Below are positions 32,323-39,884 of a DNA stretch of 42,000 nt, piece after piece. The notes beneath the pieces are model-generated. The model did no database searches and was not told where the DNA came from. It worked only from the letters and a program-made list of their open reading frames with translations. This DNA comes from JAYTQQ01 sp043746635 (GTDB taxonomy: Bacteria; Bdellovibrionota; Bdellovibrionia; Bdellovibrionales; JAMPXM01): NCBI GenBank assembly GCA_043746635.1, contig JAYTQQ010000217.1:1-42000 (forward strand). Direction: 5' to 3'. How positions within the stretch are numbered: position 1 is the first letter of the stretch; each line of letters opens with the position of its first letter. The position numbers and the translations under genes are program-made.

Positions 32323-33489
32323 ATGCCTATGGCTATCACTGAATGTCGACATTTTAATGGATACAAACCTTGCGGTAAGAATGACGTCTGCGAAGAGTCT
32401 TGCGCATCGATGAGCGTTCCTACGACGCGTATTTTGATTATTCATTTAGAAGCGTTGGGGGCTGTTTTACGCTCGACCGCACTCCTTGCGCCCATTAAGC
32501 GAAAATTTCAGAATGCCCATATCACGTGGGTGACGCTAAAGCCAGCCGATCAGTTACTGTTGCAGAATCCTTTCATTGATCGCGTTGTAACTTATGAAGC
32601 GGGAAATTTACTAGCCTTAATGGCGCTCGAGTTTGACGTGACTCTCTGTATCGATAAATCAATGCAGGCAACAGGCCTGGCTGCTCACATCCAAACAGAA
32701 ATTTTGTATGGCTTTGAATTAGATCGTCACAGCGGAGCCATCGTGCCGGCGACGCCATTTGCAAATGAGCTCTGGAGCCTAGGGCTGAATAATCAAAAAA
32801 AGTTTTTTGAGAATCAAAAAGCAGAGACCCAACTGACTTGTGAAGCCCTCGAGCTTGGTCCCTTTGAAAGAGATGCCTACGTCTTGCAACTCAGTGAAGT
32901 CGAAAGAAGTGAATCAAGAGAAAGAAGAGAAATCTGGTCTCAAAATTCTAAAATAGTTATTGGTCTCAACACGGGATGTAGCAACGTTATTTCTTATAAG
33001 AAACTCAGCGTGAAGGCACATCGTGATTTGATTCAGAAAATACAGGCGATGAGTTCAGATTTCGAAATTGTCTTGCTCGGTGGTAGAGAAGATTCTGCTC
33101 GCAATCTAGAAATTGCCGAAGGGCTCAGTGTCGTTCAAAGCGCGACCGATCGAGGACTCCGCGACGGCGTGGTGAGTCTGAATGCTTGCGATATCATCGT
33201 CAGCGGAGACAGTCTCGGAATGCACATGGGAATCGCGCTCAAAAAGTGGATGGTAGCCTGGTTTGGACCAACCTGTAGTCAAGAGATTGATCTTTTCGAC
33301 CATGGAGTCAAAGTCTTGAGCGAAGCCACTTGTGGCCCCTGTTGGAAACGAGTTTGTGAAAAATCAACGATGTGCTATGACTTAGTAGATATCGATAAAA
33401 TTTATTCAGGCATTTTACTTGGCCAAAAAGGGATTCTGAATCTTCATGAGCAAAAAGATTTTAATCATTCAAACGGCGTTCATCGGTGA
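32323..33489 (+). CDS. Glycosyltransferase family 9 (heptosyltransferase-like) with Cys-rich N-terminal extension
   Basis: A 388-residue protein (ATG 32323, or 32329 two codons on). An N-terminal extension has four cysteines, C8, C17, C23 and C27 (CRHFNGYKPC...C...C), which could bind a metal. The GT-B glycosyltransferase begins at about residue 35 with RILIIHLEALGAVLRSTALL, where the usual GDxLxxT/S is EALGAVLRST. The C-terminal domain has IGLNTGCSNVISYKKLS, VLLGG and IIVSGDSLGMHMGIAL, and the family CxxC pair (CGPCWKRVC). Enzymes of this family transfer heptose from ADP-heptose to Kdo or inner core on the cytoplasmic face. The change of the normal G-D to E-A-L-G-A in the acceptor loop means the sugar and acceptor may differ. 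Its end overlaps the next GT9 gene by 44 bases. Confidence 0.85.
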   Translation: MPMAITECRHFNGYKPCGKNDVCEESCASMSVPTTRILIIHLEALGAVLRSTALLAPIKRKFQNAHITWVTLKPADQLLLQNPFIDRVVTYEAGNLLALMALEFDVTLCIDKSMQATGLAAHIQTEILYGFELDRHSGAIVPATPFANELWSLGLNNQKKFFENQKAETQLTCEALELGPFERDAYVLQLSEVERSESRERREIWSQNSKIVIGLNTGCSNVISYKKLSVKAHRDLIQKIQAMSSDFEIVLLGGREDSARNLEIAEGLSVVQSATDRGLRDGVVSLNACDIIVSGDSLGMHMGIALKKWMVAWFGPTCSQEIDLFDHGVKVLSEATCGPCWKRVCEKSTMCYDLVDIDKIYSGILLGQKGILNLHEQKDFNHSNGVHR

Positions 33490-34642
33490 TGCTCTTCTTA
33501 GTATTCCACTTTTAAGAAATCTCAGGCAAAATAATCCCGATTCTGAGATCACTTACCTTTGCCGAAGCGGCATGGGAGATTTTTTAACTCGCCTTGGATT
33601 TACCGATCATGTGATCGAACTCGACAAGTCTCAATACAAAAATTTTTTCGAAATCAAAAAAAAATTGCAATCCGAAAAATGGGATTGGATCATTTGCCCG
33701 CACGAGTCGATACGCTCGATTTTTTTAAGTCATGGGTTGAGTGCTCCAAGAAAAACTTCTTATAAGAATACCTTAACTTTATTTACTTTCAATGAACGTA
33801 TCGAACGTCCGATGGATTTGCCCGAAGCTCTCCGAACTTTATCGCTTCTGCAAAACTCTCAACCCGAACTCAAAATCGCATTTGATGAGTACAGAAAGAA
33901 AACCGATCACCTGCGCGAGATTAATTTCAACATGACGAAAGAGATGATGAATGAGTTTGGGCTCAAGCGTCCGTCGCATCAAAATATTGTACGGGTCTTT
34001 AGGCAAATTCCTGTAGAGTTATCGATGGAGATTTCGCACTTCAGTGATTTAAGAACTGCCCGAAAAAATCCTGCGCTTGCGATTGAAAAGGTTAAAATGA
34101 TTCTGTCACAATCGGCGGGTCGAAAAATATTTGTGATTGCTCCCGGATCCGTTTGGGAAACAAAGATGTGGAGAAGTGAATACGTTCGCGAAGTTTGCGA
34201 AGAGCTCGCTTTGAAACATTTTGTCATTTTAATCGGTGGACCTAGCGAACGTAAACTCTGCTCTGATTTGGCAACAGGTCTCACAAATATTTACAATGCT
34301 GCGGGAGAGACCACTCTGTGGGAGTCGGCAGAGCTCTTAGCTTGTTCGGATCAAGTTCTGACAAATGATAGCGGGACGATGCATCTCGCTTCTCTCAGTT
34401 CCGCGAACGTCCTTTCAGTGTTTGGTCCGACTTCAATCGAGCAAGGTTATCGTCCTTGGAATAATGAGGCCCGCACAATTGAAAGCGCGATTTACTGCCG
34501 TCCTTGCGGTCGGCACGGCGCCAAGAAGTGTCCGCTCGGCAATCATGCCTGCATGAAGCTTGTGGCTCCAGAGCATGTGCTAGATCTGTTTGGCGAAGGG
34601 GCCGCAACTCACGCAAATCCTAAACGTAATCCTTCACATTAA
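33446..34642 (+). CDS. Glycosyltransferase family 9, probable LPS heptosyltransferase (WaaF-like)
   Basis: A 398-residue protein. It starts MSKKILIIQTAFIGDALLSIPLL, with the conserved G-D of the acceptor loop. The middle has ICPHESIRSIFLSHGL. The ADP-heptose domain has VIAPGSVWETKMWRSEYVREV, VILIGGPSE and LTNDSGTMHLASLSSANVLSVFG, and a Cys cluster CRPCGRHGAKKCPLGNHACM follows, as is common in WaaF-type enzymes. It most likely adds an inner-core heptose, working after the neighbouring GT9 enzyme. The start lies 44 bases inside the previous gene. It is the last gene of the lipid A operon; its last 23 bases overlap convergently with the response-regulator gene, so there is no terminator between them. 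Specificity (WaaC, WaaF or WaaQ type) is not settled by sequence alone. Confidence 0.88.
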   Translation: MSKKILIIQTAFIGDALLSIPLLRNLRQNNPDSEITYLCRSGMGDFLTRLGFTDHVIELDKSQYKNFFEIKKKLQSEKWDWIICPHESIRSIFLSHGLSAPRKTSYKNTLTLFTFNERIERPMDLPEALRTLSLLQNSQPELKIAFDEYRKKTDHLREINFNMTKEMMNEFGLKRPSHQNIVRVFRQIPVELSMEISHFSDLRTARKNPALAIEKVKMILSQSAGRKIFVIAPGSVWETKMWRSEYVREVCEELALKHFVILIGGPSERKLCSDLATGLTNIYNAAGETTLWESAELLACSDQVLTNDSGTMHLASLSSANVLSVFGPTSIEQGYRPWNNEARTIESAIYCRPCGRHGAKKCPLGNHACMKLVAPEHVLDLFGEGAATHANPKRNPSH

Positions 34643-36050
34643 TTCCGTATTTACGAATTTTACGAAGCAAAGTATTTTTTGGAATATTAGCGAGCGCGAC
34701 CGTTTTGTTAATCTTTCCGTGATTTGCCTTCAGTGCATTTATGATGAATTCTTTTTCGGCCTGTTCTTTGTAAATTTCAAAATCGAGAGGACCCGATTGA
34801 TTAAGCGTTGGCAACATCTGTTGCGCCTGAACACGCGATTGGCTGAGGCTATTTTCATGAGATGCCTTCAAAATATTTTCGGGGAGGGATTTAAGATTGA
34901 TCTGGTCGCCACTTTCTATGATAAACGCCCGCTCGATAACATTCTCGAGTTCACGAATATTTCCTGGCCAGCGGTAGGCCCGCATCGCTTTGATCGCGTC
35001 GGCACTGATCGTGGTCAGAGTGCGTCCATGAATCTTGCTAAATTTTTTCATGAAATATTGAGAGAGATCTGGAATATCGTCGATACGATCACGAAGCGGC
35101 GGTAGAAATATAGGCATGACATTAAGACGGTAAAATAAATCTTCGCGAAAACTTCCGTCTTCGATCATCTTTTCGAGATTTTGATTTGTAGCCGCAATGA
35201 TGCGCGCGTCGGTTTTGACTTCGCGATTTGAGCCCACGGGAATAAATTTTCTCTCTTGAAGAACACGGAGGAGACTCACCTGCATTATCGGATTAAGTTC
35301 TGCGATCTCGTCCAAGAAAAACGTTCCGTTGTTGGCGACTTGAAATTTGCCAATTTTTCTCTCATTCGCTCCGGTGAATGAGCCTTTCTCATGACCAAAC
35401 AGTTCGCTTTCAATCAAAGTCTCCGGAATCGCGCCGCAATTGATTGCGACGAACGAGCCTTTTTTACGTGGAGAGTTGTAATGAATCGCCTTCGCTACAA
35501 GCTCTTTGCCCGTACCATTTTCACCACGAATGAGAACATTGGTGTCAACGCGGCAAAGTTTATAGATGAGATCAAAAACTTCGCGCATTTTTTTACTTGA
35601 ACCAACAAATTCACTTTCAACATCGTCATCAAAGATTGGATTTGAGATTGCCAGTCTTGAAACCATTTCGCTGGCTTCAAAGGCGCGTCTGACGATTTCG
35701 ATTAGTTTTTCAGGTTGAACGGGCTTTTCGAGATAATCGTAAGCTCCGTCTTTGATCGCGGTCACCGCGTCAGCTAGGTTACTGTGCGCCGTCATTAACA
35801 CAACGAATGTTCTTGGATCGTGTTGCTTAATGAGGCTAAGTGCTTCGAGGCCATCCATTTGAGGCATACGAACATCCATCAAAACGATATCCCAGGCATT
35901 GGCCTTAAACTTTTCAACCGCTTCGGCACCGTTCGTCGCTTCGTCGATTTCAAAAACAAATTCAGGAAGACTTGATTTCAAAACACTGATGACGGCTTTT
36001 CGAAGCTCGCTTTCGTCGTCCACGATTAAAATTTTGAGATTATTTTTCAT
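34620..36050 (-). CDS. NtrC-family sigma-54-dependent response regulator
   Basis: 476 residues from ATG 36050, two bases beyond the kinase stop and with AGGA about 12 bases upstream; an ATG at 36068 is in frame inside the kinase gene. The receiver domain (1-120) has the acidic pair D11/D12, the phosphoacceptor D59 in LMDVRMP, and K109. The AAA+ sigma-54 domain (about 148-390) has Walker A GENGTGKE (176-183) and the sigma-54 contact loop GSFTGA (223-228, Ser in place of the usual first Ala), then Walker B FFLDEI and the GNIRELEN sensor. A Fis-type HTH closes the protein. When phosphorylated by its kinase it should open sigma-54 promoters. Its targets are unknown; the pilus genes lie nearby, but that link is only inference. 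Confidence 0.95.
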   Translation of the reverse strand: MKNNLKILIVDDESELRKAVISVLKSSLPEFVFEIDEATNGAEAVEKFKANAWDIVLMDVRMPQMDGLEALSLIKQHDPRTFVVLMTAHSNLADAVTAIKDGAYDYLEKPVQPEKLIEIVRRAFEASEMVSRLAISNPIFDDDVESEFVGSSKKMREVFDLIYKLCRVDTNVLIRGENGTGKELVAKAIHYNSPRKKGSFVAINCGAIPETLIESELFGHEKGSFTGANERKIGKFQVANNGTFFLDEIAELNPIMQVSLLRVLQERKFIPVGSNREVKTDARIIAATNQNLEKMIEDGSFREDLFYRLNVMPIFLPPLRDRIDDIPDLSQYFMKKFSKIHGRTLTTISADAIKAMRAYRWPGNIRELENVIERAFIIESGDQINLKSLPENILKASHENSLSQSRVQAQQMLPTLNQSGPLDFEIYKEQAEKEFIINALKANHGKINKTVALANIPKNTLLRKIRKYGINVKDYV

Positions 36051-36051
36051 A

Positions 36052-37950
36052 TTACAAATCCTGTTCATTCACCGGAAGTGAAAAACCAATTTTTGTTCCG
36101 AGCCCGAGCTGGCTTTCCAAAAAGACTTTTCCATTGTGGAGTTCAATAAAGTATTTTACCAAATAAAGACCTAGGCCAGATCCTTTTACATTCATTTCGC
36201 TTTGTTTGCCACGAGTAAATTTTCCCCAGATTTGTTCTTGTTCGAGGGCTTCGATACCGACGCCGTTATCTTCGACCGTAATGATCACCGATTCACCATC
36301 GTCTTGGGAACTAATCTTAATTTCGCCACCAGACGATGTATATTGAACCGCATTTTCAAGGAGGTTTGCGATCACTTCTTCGATCAGGGTGATGTCAACC
36401 TCAAGTGAAAACATCGGTTCAAGCTTCGTGTCGATTGAAATATTTTTTTCGAACGCTAGCGGAGAAATGCGAGCGATGACCCGTAAGATGTTTTCGTTTA
36501 TATCGGTTACTTCTTTGTTGAGGCGAAAGTCTTTCGCTTCGACTTTAGAGATCTGCAAAATGCTTCGAATGTAGCGATGAAGCTCATCACTGAATCGACG
36601 CATAGATTTGAGATCCTGATTAAGATCTTCATCTGTGCTCTTAGCTAAGAGTCTGTCCGTGATGGCCTGAATTTTTGCGATCGGAGTTTTTAGATCATGG
36701 CTCATCATGCTGACGAAATTACTTTTCAGAAGTTCGATCTCGCTTAAGTAGCGTTGCTCTTCTTTGAGGCGCCAGTTGACTCGCTCGCCTAAGGTCAGTT
36801 GGTAGCTTAAGAATACGATGTAGGTGACGGCGATTTGAATGATCGGGGCGATGACCGGCATCCAAAAGTAATGTGAATCGAAAATCCATGCAGAGAGTGT
36901 AGCGAGGAGAGTGCCGAGCCAGAATAAAATAACGAGCGCAACCGTCTGCGGATAACTTTCAATAATCCAGAGACTCACCATTAAAACAAGAAATAAAAGT
37001 GCGATGTAAAATGCGCGGTGATAGTGATCGATACTTTTATCACTCAAAATGTTGTCGCAGATAGTAGCCAAAATTTCAGCGCGGCTCATTGGTCCGAGAG
37101 GGGTCTGTAAGAGATCAAAGCTTCCTGAGCTTGATCCAATGATAATAATTTTATCTTTCAGTAGCGAAGGATCTACCTTATGGCTCAATATCTCTTTTAG
37201 GTCGAAGCTCTGAAACGTATTCTCTGGGCCCTGATAGTTGATGAGTTGATTCGTTTTCGGAATAGCAAAATGTCTTTTGGGGTGCGCCACCCGAACAAGC
37301 TGACTTGCGAAATGATCAATCTCAAAGAAGGGTGAGCCGTACCTTCGCAAAACTCCGTCCTCGTCTAATTTTAAATTCTTAATGCCAATATTCGAATTGT
37401 AGTTTGAGGCGAAGGCGGGCATTACCAATCTTTCGCTGCTATCTAAGTCTGCCGCCCAAATAATTTTTGGATTGAAAAAGACATCGCGCTGAGCCGGATT
37501 TAAACTCGGAATCGAAATGTAGTCGCCGAAAAAAAATGAAACGCCGATCGAGCGCGGCTCAAGTTTTAATAGTTCGCCTAAAAGCTGATACCAAACTCGA
37601 GAATTCCAAAAGAAACTGTCTGATAAATTTGAAATTTCTTTGAGTGGTCGCAAAACATTTTGATGCCGTTCGATGAGAGAAGACCAATCTTCTTCAGTGA
37701 TCTGAACGAGAACAATTTCATCTGAAGTTTTCTGAACTCCGCGCATCTGAAATCTGAGATCGTACTGGGGAGAATCTTGAAATAAAATGACGGCGGTGCC
37801 GATGAGCCAGCAAAGCATCGCGCGAGACCAAAAAGCACGACCTCGCCAGATTGTGAGCCAGTAAAAACGAAGGCGCTTATAGAGGGGAAGATCTTCGCTT
37901 AAACCCGCCAATTTTAGAATTTTACCTAGCCAATACCCGAGCTCTTTCAT
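36052..37950 (-). CDS. CHASE2-domain sensor histidine kinase
   Basis: 632 residues from ATG 37950; a TTG at 37968 is in frame. It has one membrane helix near residues 42-58, then an extracytoplasmic CHASE2 domain (about 60-300, with QYDLRFQ, the DEDGVLRRY segment and KDKIIIIGSS). Three more membrane helices lie in about 310-385. The HisKA domain follows with phosphoacceptor His418 (MMSHDLKTP). The ATPase domain has the N box NLLENAVQY and the G boxes VEDNGVGI and GSGLGLYLVK. The layout (CHASE2, three helices, HisKA, HATPase_c) is standard for the family. It probably phosphorylates the NtrC-type regulator encoded directly downstream. The stimulus is unknown; CHASE2 domains sense periplasmic signals. 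Confidence 0.93.
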   Translation of the reverse strand: MKELGYWLGKILKLAGLSEDLPLYKRLRFYWLTIWRGRAFWSRAMLCWLIGTAVILFQDSPQYDLRFQMRGVQKTSDEIVLVQITEEDWSSLIERHQNVLRPLKEISNLSDSFFWNSRVWYQLLGELLKLEPRSIGVSFFFGDYISIPSLNPAQRDVFFNPKIIWAADLDSSERLVMPAFASNYNSNIGIKNLKLDEDGVLRRYGSPFFEIDHFASQLVRVAHPKRHFAIPKTNQLINYQGPENTFQSFDLKEILSHKVDPSLLKDKIIIIGSSSGSFDLLQTPLGPMSRAEILATICDNILSDKSIDHYHRAFYIALLFLVLMVSLWIIESYPQTVALVILFWLGTLLATLSAWIFDSHYFWMPVIAPIIQIAVTYIVFLSYQLTLGERVNWRLKEEQRYLSEIELLKSNFVSMMSHDLKTPIAKIQAITDRLLAKSTDEDLNQDLKSMRRFSDELHRYIRSILQISKVEAKDFRLNKEVTDINENILRVIARISPLAFEKNISIDTKLEPMFSLEVDITLIEEVIANLLENAVQYTSSGGEIKISSQDDGESVIITVEDNGVGIEALEQEQIWGKFTRGKQSEMNVKGSGLGLYLVKYFIELHNGKVFLESQLGLGTKIGFSLPVNEQDL

Positions 37951-38033
37951 TTTGACGCAAACTATCAAGCTCAGCCGAAAAGCTCAAGGAGCTTCTATAC
38001 TTTCCTTACCAATCTCTGCTAGCTTTGTTCTCG

Positions 38034-38957
38034 ATGAAAGTGCTCACAAACCTTGACGATTTCCCTAAAAATATTTCAAGTTCGGTCGTCAGTATTGGCA
38101 ATTTCGACGGACTTCATCTGGGCCACCAGGCCCTCATTGCTCGCCTCAAACAGGCGTCTTTGGCAGCCGGGATCCCTGCCGTTGTCATGACATTTTCACC
38201 TCATCCAATGCAAGTTTTGCAGCCCGAACGCAAAGTGAAACGTATTTTCAGCCTTGAAGACCAGAATCGTGTTTTGGCCGAAAAGGGCGTCGATTTTTTA
38301 ATTATTCAATCTTTTTCACGGAGCTTTTCGGAGCTCACACCCGAGCAGTTTGTGATTTCAAAACTTTTTAAACCCCTCAGGCCTAAAAAAGTTGTCGTTG
38401 GATATGATTTTGCCTTTGGCGCTCATAAAAGAGGTTCGATCGAATATTTAAAGCAAAAAGGCGCAGAGCTTGGTTTCGAAGTCGATTTGATTGCACCGGT
38501 TAAACTGAAAGATCAGATCGTTTCGAGTTCACGCATCAGACAGTTGATTGACGAAGGTAATGTCAGGCTTGCCGGTGAGATGCTCGGCCGCAATTTTTAT
38601 CTTGAAGGCATTGTGGAGAGAGGTTTTCAGCGCGGTCGCACCATCGGTATTCCGACGGCAAATATTTTATGTTTGACCGAGACTACTCCCCATTCGGGAG
38701 TTTATTGTGGTTACGCACAACTTAAGGGTGAGCCAAAGTTTAAGGCGGTCATGAATATTGGAGTAAACCCAACGTTTTCAGAGTCGTCGCATCAAACTAT
38801 TGAATGTCATTTGCTTGATTTTGATCGAGACATTTATGGAAGAGAATTGAAGGTCGAGTTTGTATCGAAGCTTCGAAATGAAAAAAAGTTTACCGGTGTA
38901 ACCGAGCTCGTCGCACAGATCTATATCGATATACGTGAAGCGAAAAAAATTCTATGA
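38034..38957 (+). CDS. ribF: Bifunctional riboflavin kinase / FAD synthetase RibF
   Basis: 307 residues from ATG 38034 (TTG 38025 is three codons upstream in frame). The N-terminal FAD-synthetase nucleotidyltransferase domain has GNFDGLHLGH (22-31, HxGH type), MTFSPHP, VGYDFAFGAHKRGSIEYL and the ISSSR-like VSSSRIRQL. The C-terminal riboflavin-kinase barrel has GRTIGIPTANI, SGVYCGYA, NIGVNPTF and IECHLLDFDRDIYGREL. It makes FMN and FAD in the cytosol. It is divergently transcribed from the sensor-kinase gene (83-base gap), and its stop overlaps the next gene by four bases (ATGA). Confidence 0.95.
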   Translation: MKVLTNLDDFPKNISSSVVSIGNFDGLHLGHQALIARLKQASLAAGIPAVVMTFSPHPMQVLQPERKVKRIFSLEDQNRVLAEKGVDFLIIQSFSRSFSELTPEQFVISKLFKPLRPKKVVVGYDFAFGAHKRGSIEYLKQKGAELGFEVDLIAPVKLKDQIVSSSRIRQLIDEGNVRLAGEMLGRNFYLEGIVERGFQRGRTIGIPTANILCLTETTPHSGVYCGYAQLKGEPKFKAVMNIGVNPTFSESSHQTIECHLLDFDRDIYGRELKVEFVSKLRNEKKFTGVTELVAQIYIDIREAKKIL

Positions 38958-39820
38958 AATGGTCCGAGATTTCAAACGAACCCCAAACGAAAAGATTCGA
39001 AGCTCTTAGCCAAGAGCTCAAACTTTCTAAGTTTGAAAATGAGTTTGTACTACCCGTTTTACCTGCAGAATTTTTAGTCGAAAAATTTTTTGAAAATGAA
39101 GAAAATTGCGATATCTTTCGCAATTATTTGAAGCAGATCAAAATAGATTTCGATCAACTACGCATCGGCGGATTTTTTAAAGAAAAAATTGATTTAATGT
39201 CCACAGAATATCCAGCAGATTTGATGCAAACAAAAACTTTTGATTCTTTAGTGAAAACAGGTAAGAGGTGGTGGCCTCGGAGCCAGCTTTTTCACGCATT
39301 TATTCATTTATTAACGAATGAAATTAAGCAGGTTGATTTTTCATCTCCCATTTTGATCGTCGGTGCAAATTCTGATAGTAAAACGATCATTTCGGCTCTC
39401 ATCAAAATGGGTTTTAGTCGTTTCAACGTGACCGACTCTGATTCTGAGCTTTGCCATATGTTAGTCCAGGAAATGAAGAGATCTTACTTTTCGACACGCT
39501 TCGAAATGACCGAGATTGGCTACATCACTCAGTTACCAAATATTTACTCAATGGGCGTCAATACTATTTCGGGCGAACTAGACGAGACGACCAAGTTAGC
39601 TCTTGTTTACTTTAATTTTCTCCCTAAGGGAGCGCTGTGGATTGAGTCTTGTCCGCAGGCCGTTTCGACTCTGGCAAATGAGGCTTTGAGTTTTGGATTT
39701 CAAGTTAAGCTTGGTTTAGATCTGATTTCGGAATTAGATTTTACCTGGGCAAAAGCAGTTTTAAATTGCGAAATTGACGTCGCAAGATATAAAGAAACAC
39801 TCAAGACAATTTACAGTTAA
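38954..39820 (+). CDS. Divergent shikimate-dehydrogenase-like (AroE-fold) protein, unknown role
   Basis: A 288-residue protein. The start overlaps the ribF stop (ATGA). It resembles AroE in layout. An N-terminal part has GGFFKEKI near 72-79, where AroE has its NVTIPYKE substrate loop, and GKRWWPRSQLFHAF near 103-115, where AroE has the GxNTDxxGF loop. A C-terminal Rossmann domain follows, from PILIVGANSDSKTIISALIK (132-151), where AroE has GAGGAxR. The glycine loop is altered (GANSDSK), and the Lys/Asp catalytic pair of AroE is not preserved in recognisable form. So it may be an inactive or re-purposed member, or a different Rossmann protein. Coupled to ribF and 64 bases ahead of pilB, it may have been recruited to another role. 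The family call is inference by eye. Confidence 0.5.
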   Translation: MKWSEISNEPQTKRFEALSQELKLSKFENEFVLPVLPAEFLVEKFFENEENCDIFRNYLKQIKIDFDQLRIGGFFKEKIDLMSTEYPADLMQTKTFDSLVKTGKRWWPRSQLFHAFIHLLTNEIKQVDFSSPILIVGANSDSKTIISALIKMGFSRFNVTDSDSELCHMLVQEMKRSYFSTRFEMTEIGYITQLPNIYSMGVNTISGELDETTKLALVYFNFLPKGALWIESCPQAVSTLANEALSFGFQVKLGLDLISELDFTWAKAVLNCEIDVARYKETLKTIYS

Positions 39821-39884
39821 AACAGACTTATGACTAGTTACCAAATTCGTCACCACAAGCTAAACTAATTGCTGAGGTGAAATC

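Noticed and set aside
34620..37950. PilS/PilR two-component system for the pilus genes
   Set aside because: The kinase has a CHASE2 sensor with four membrane helices, not the six-helix PilS layout, and the genes are divergent from pilB.
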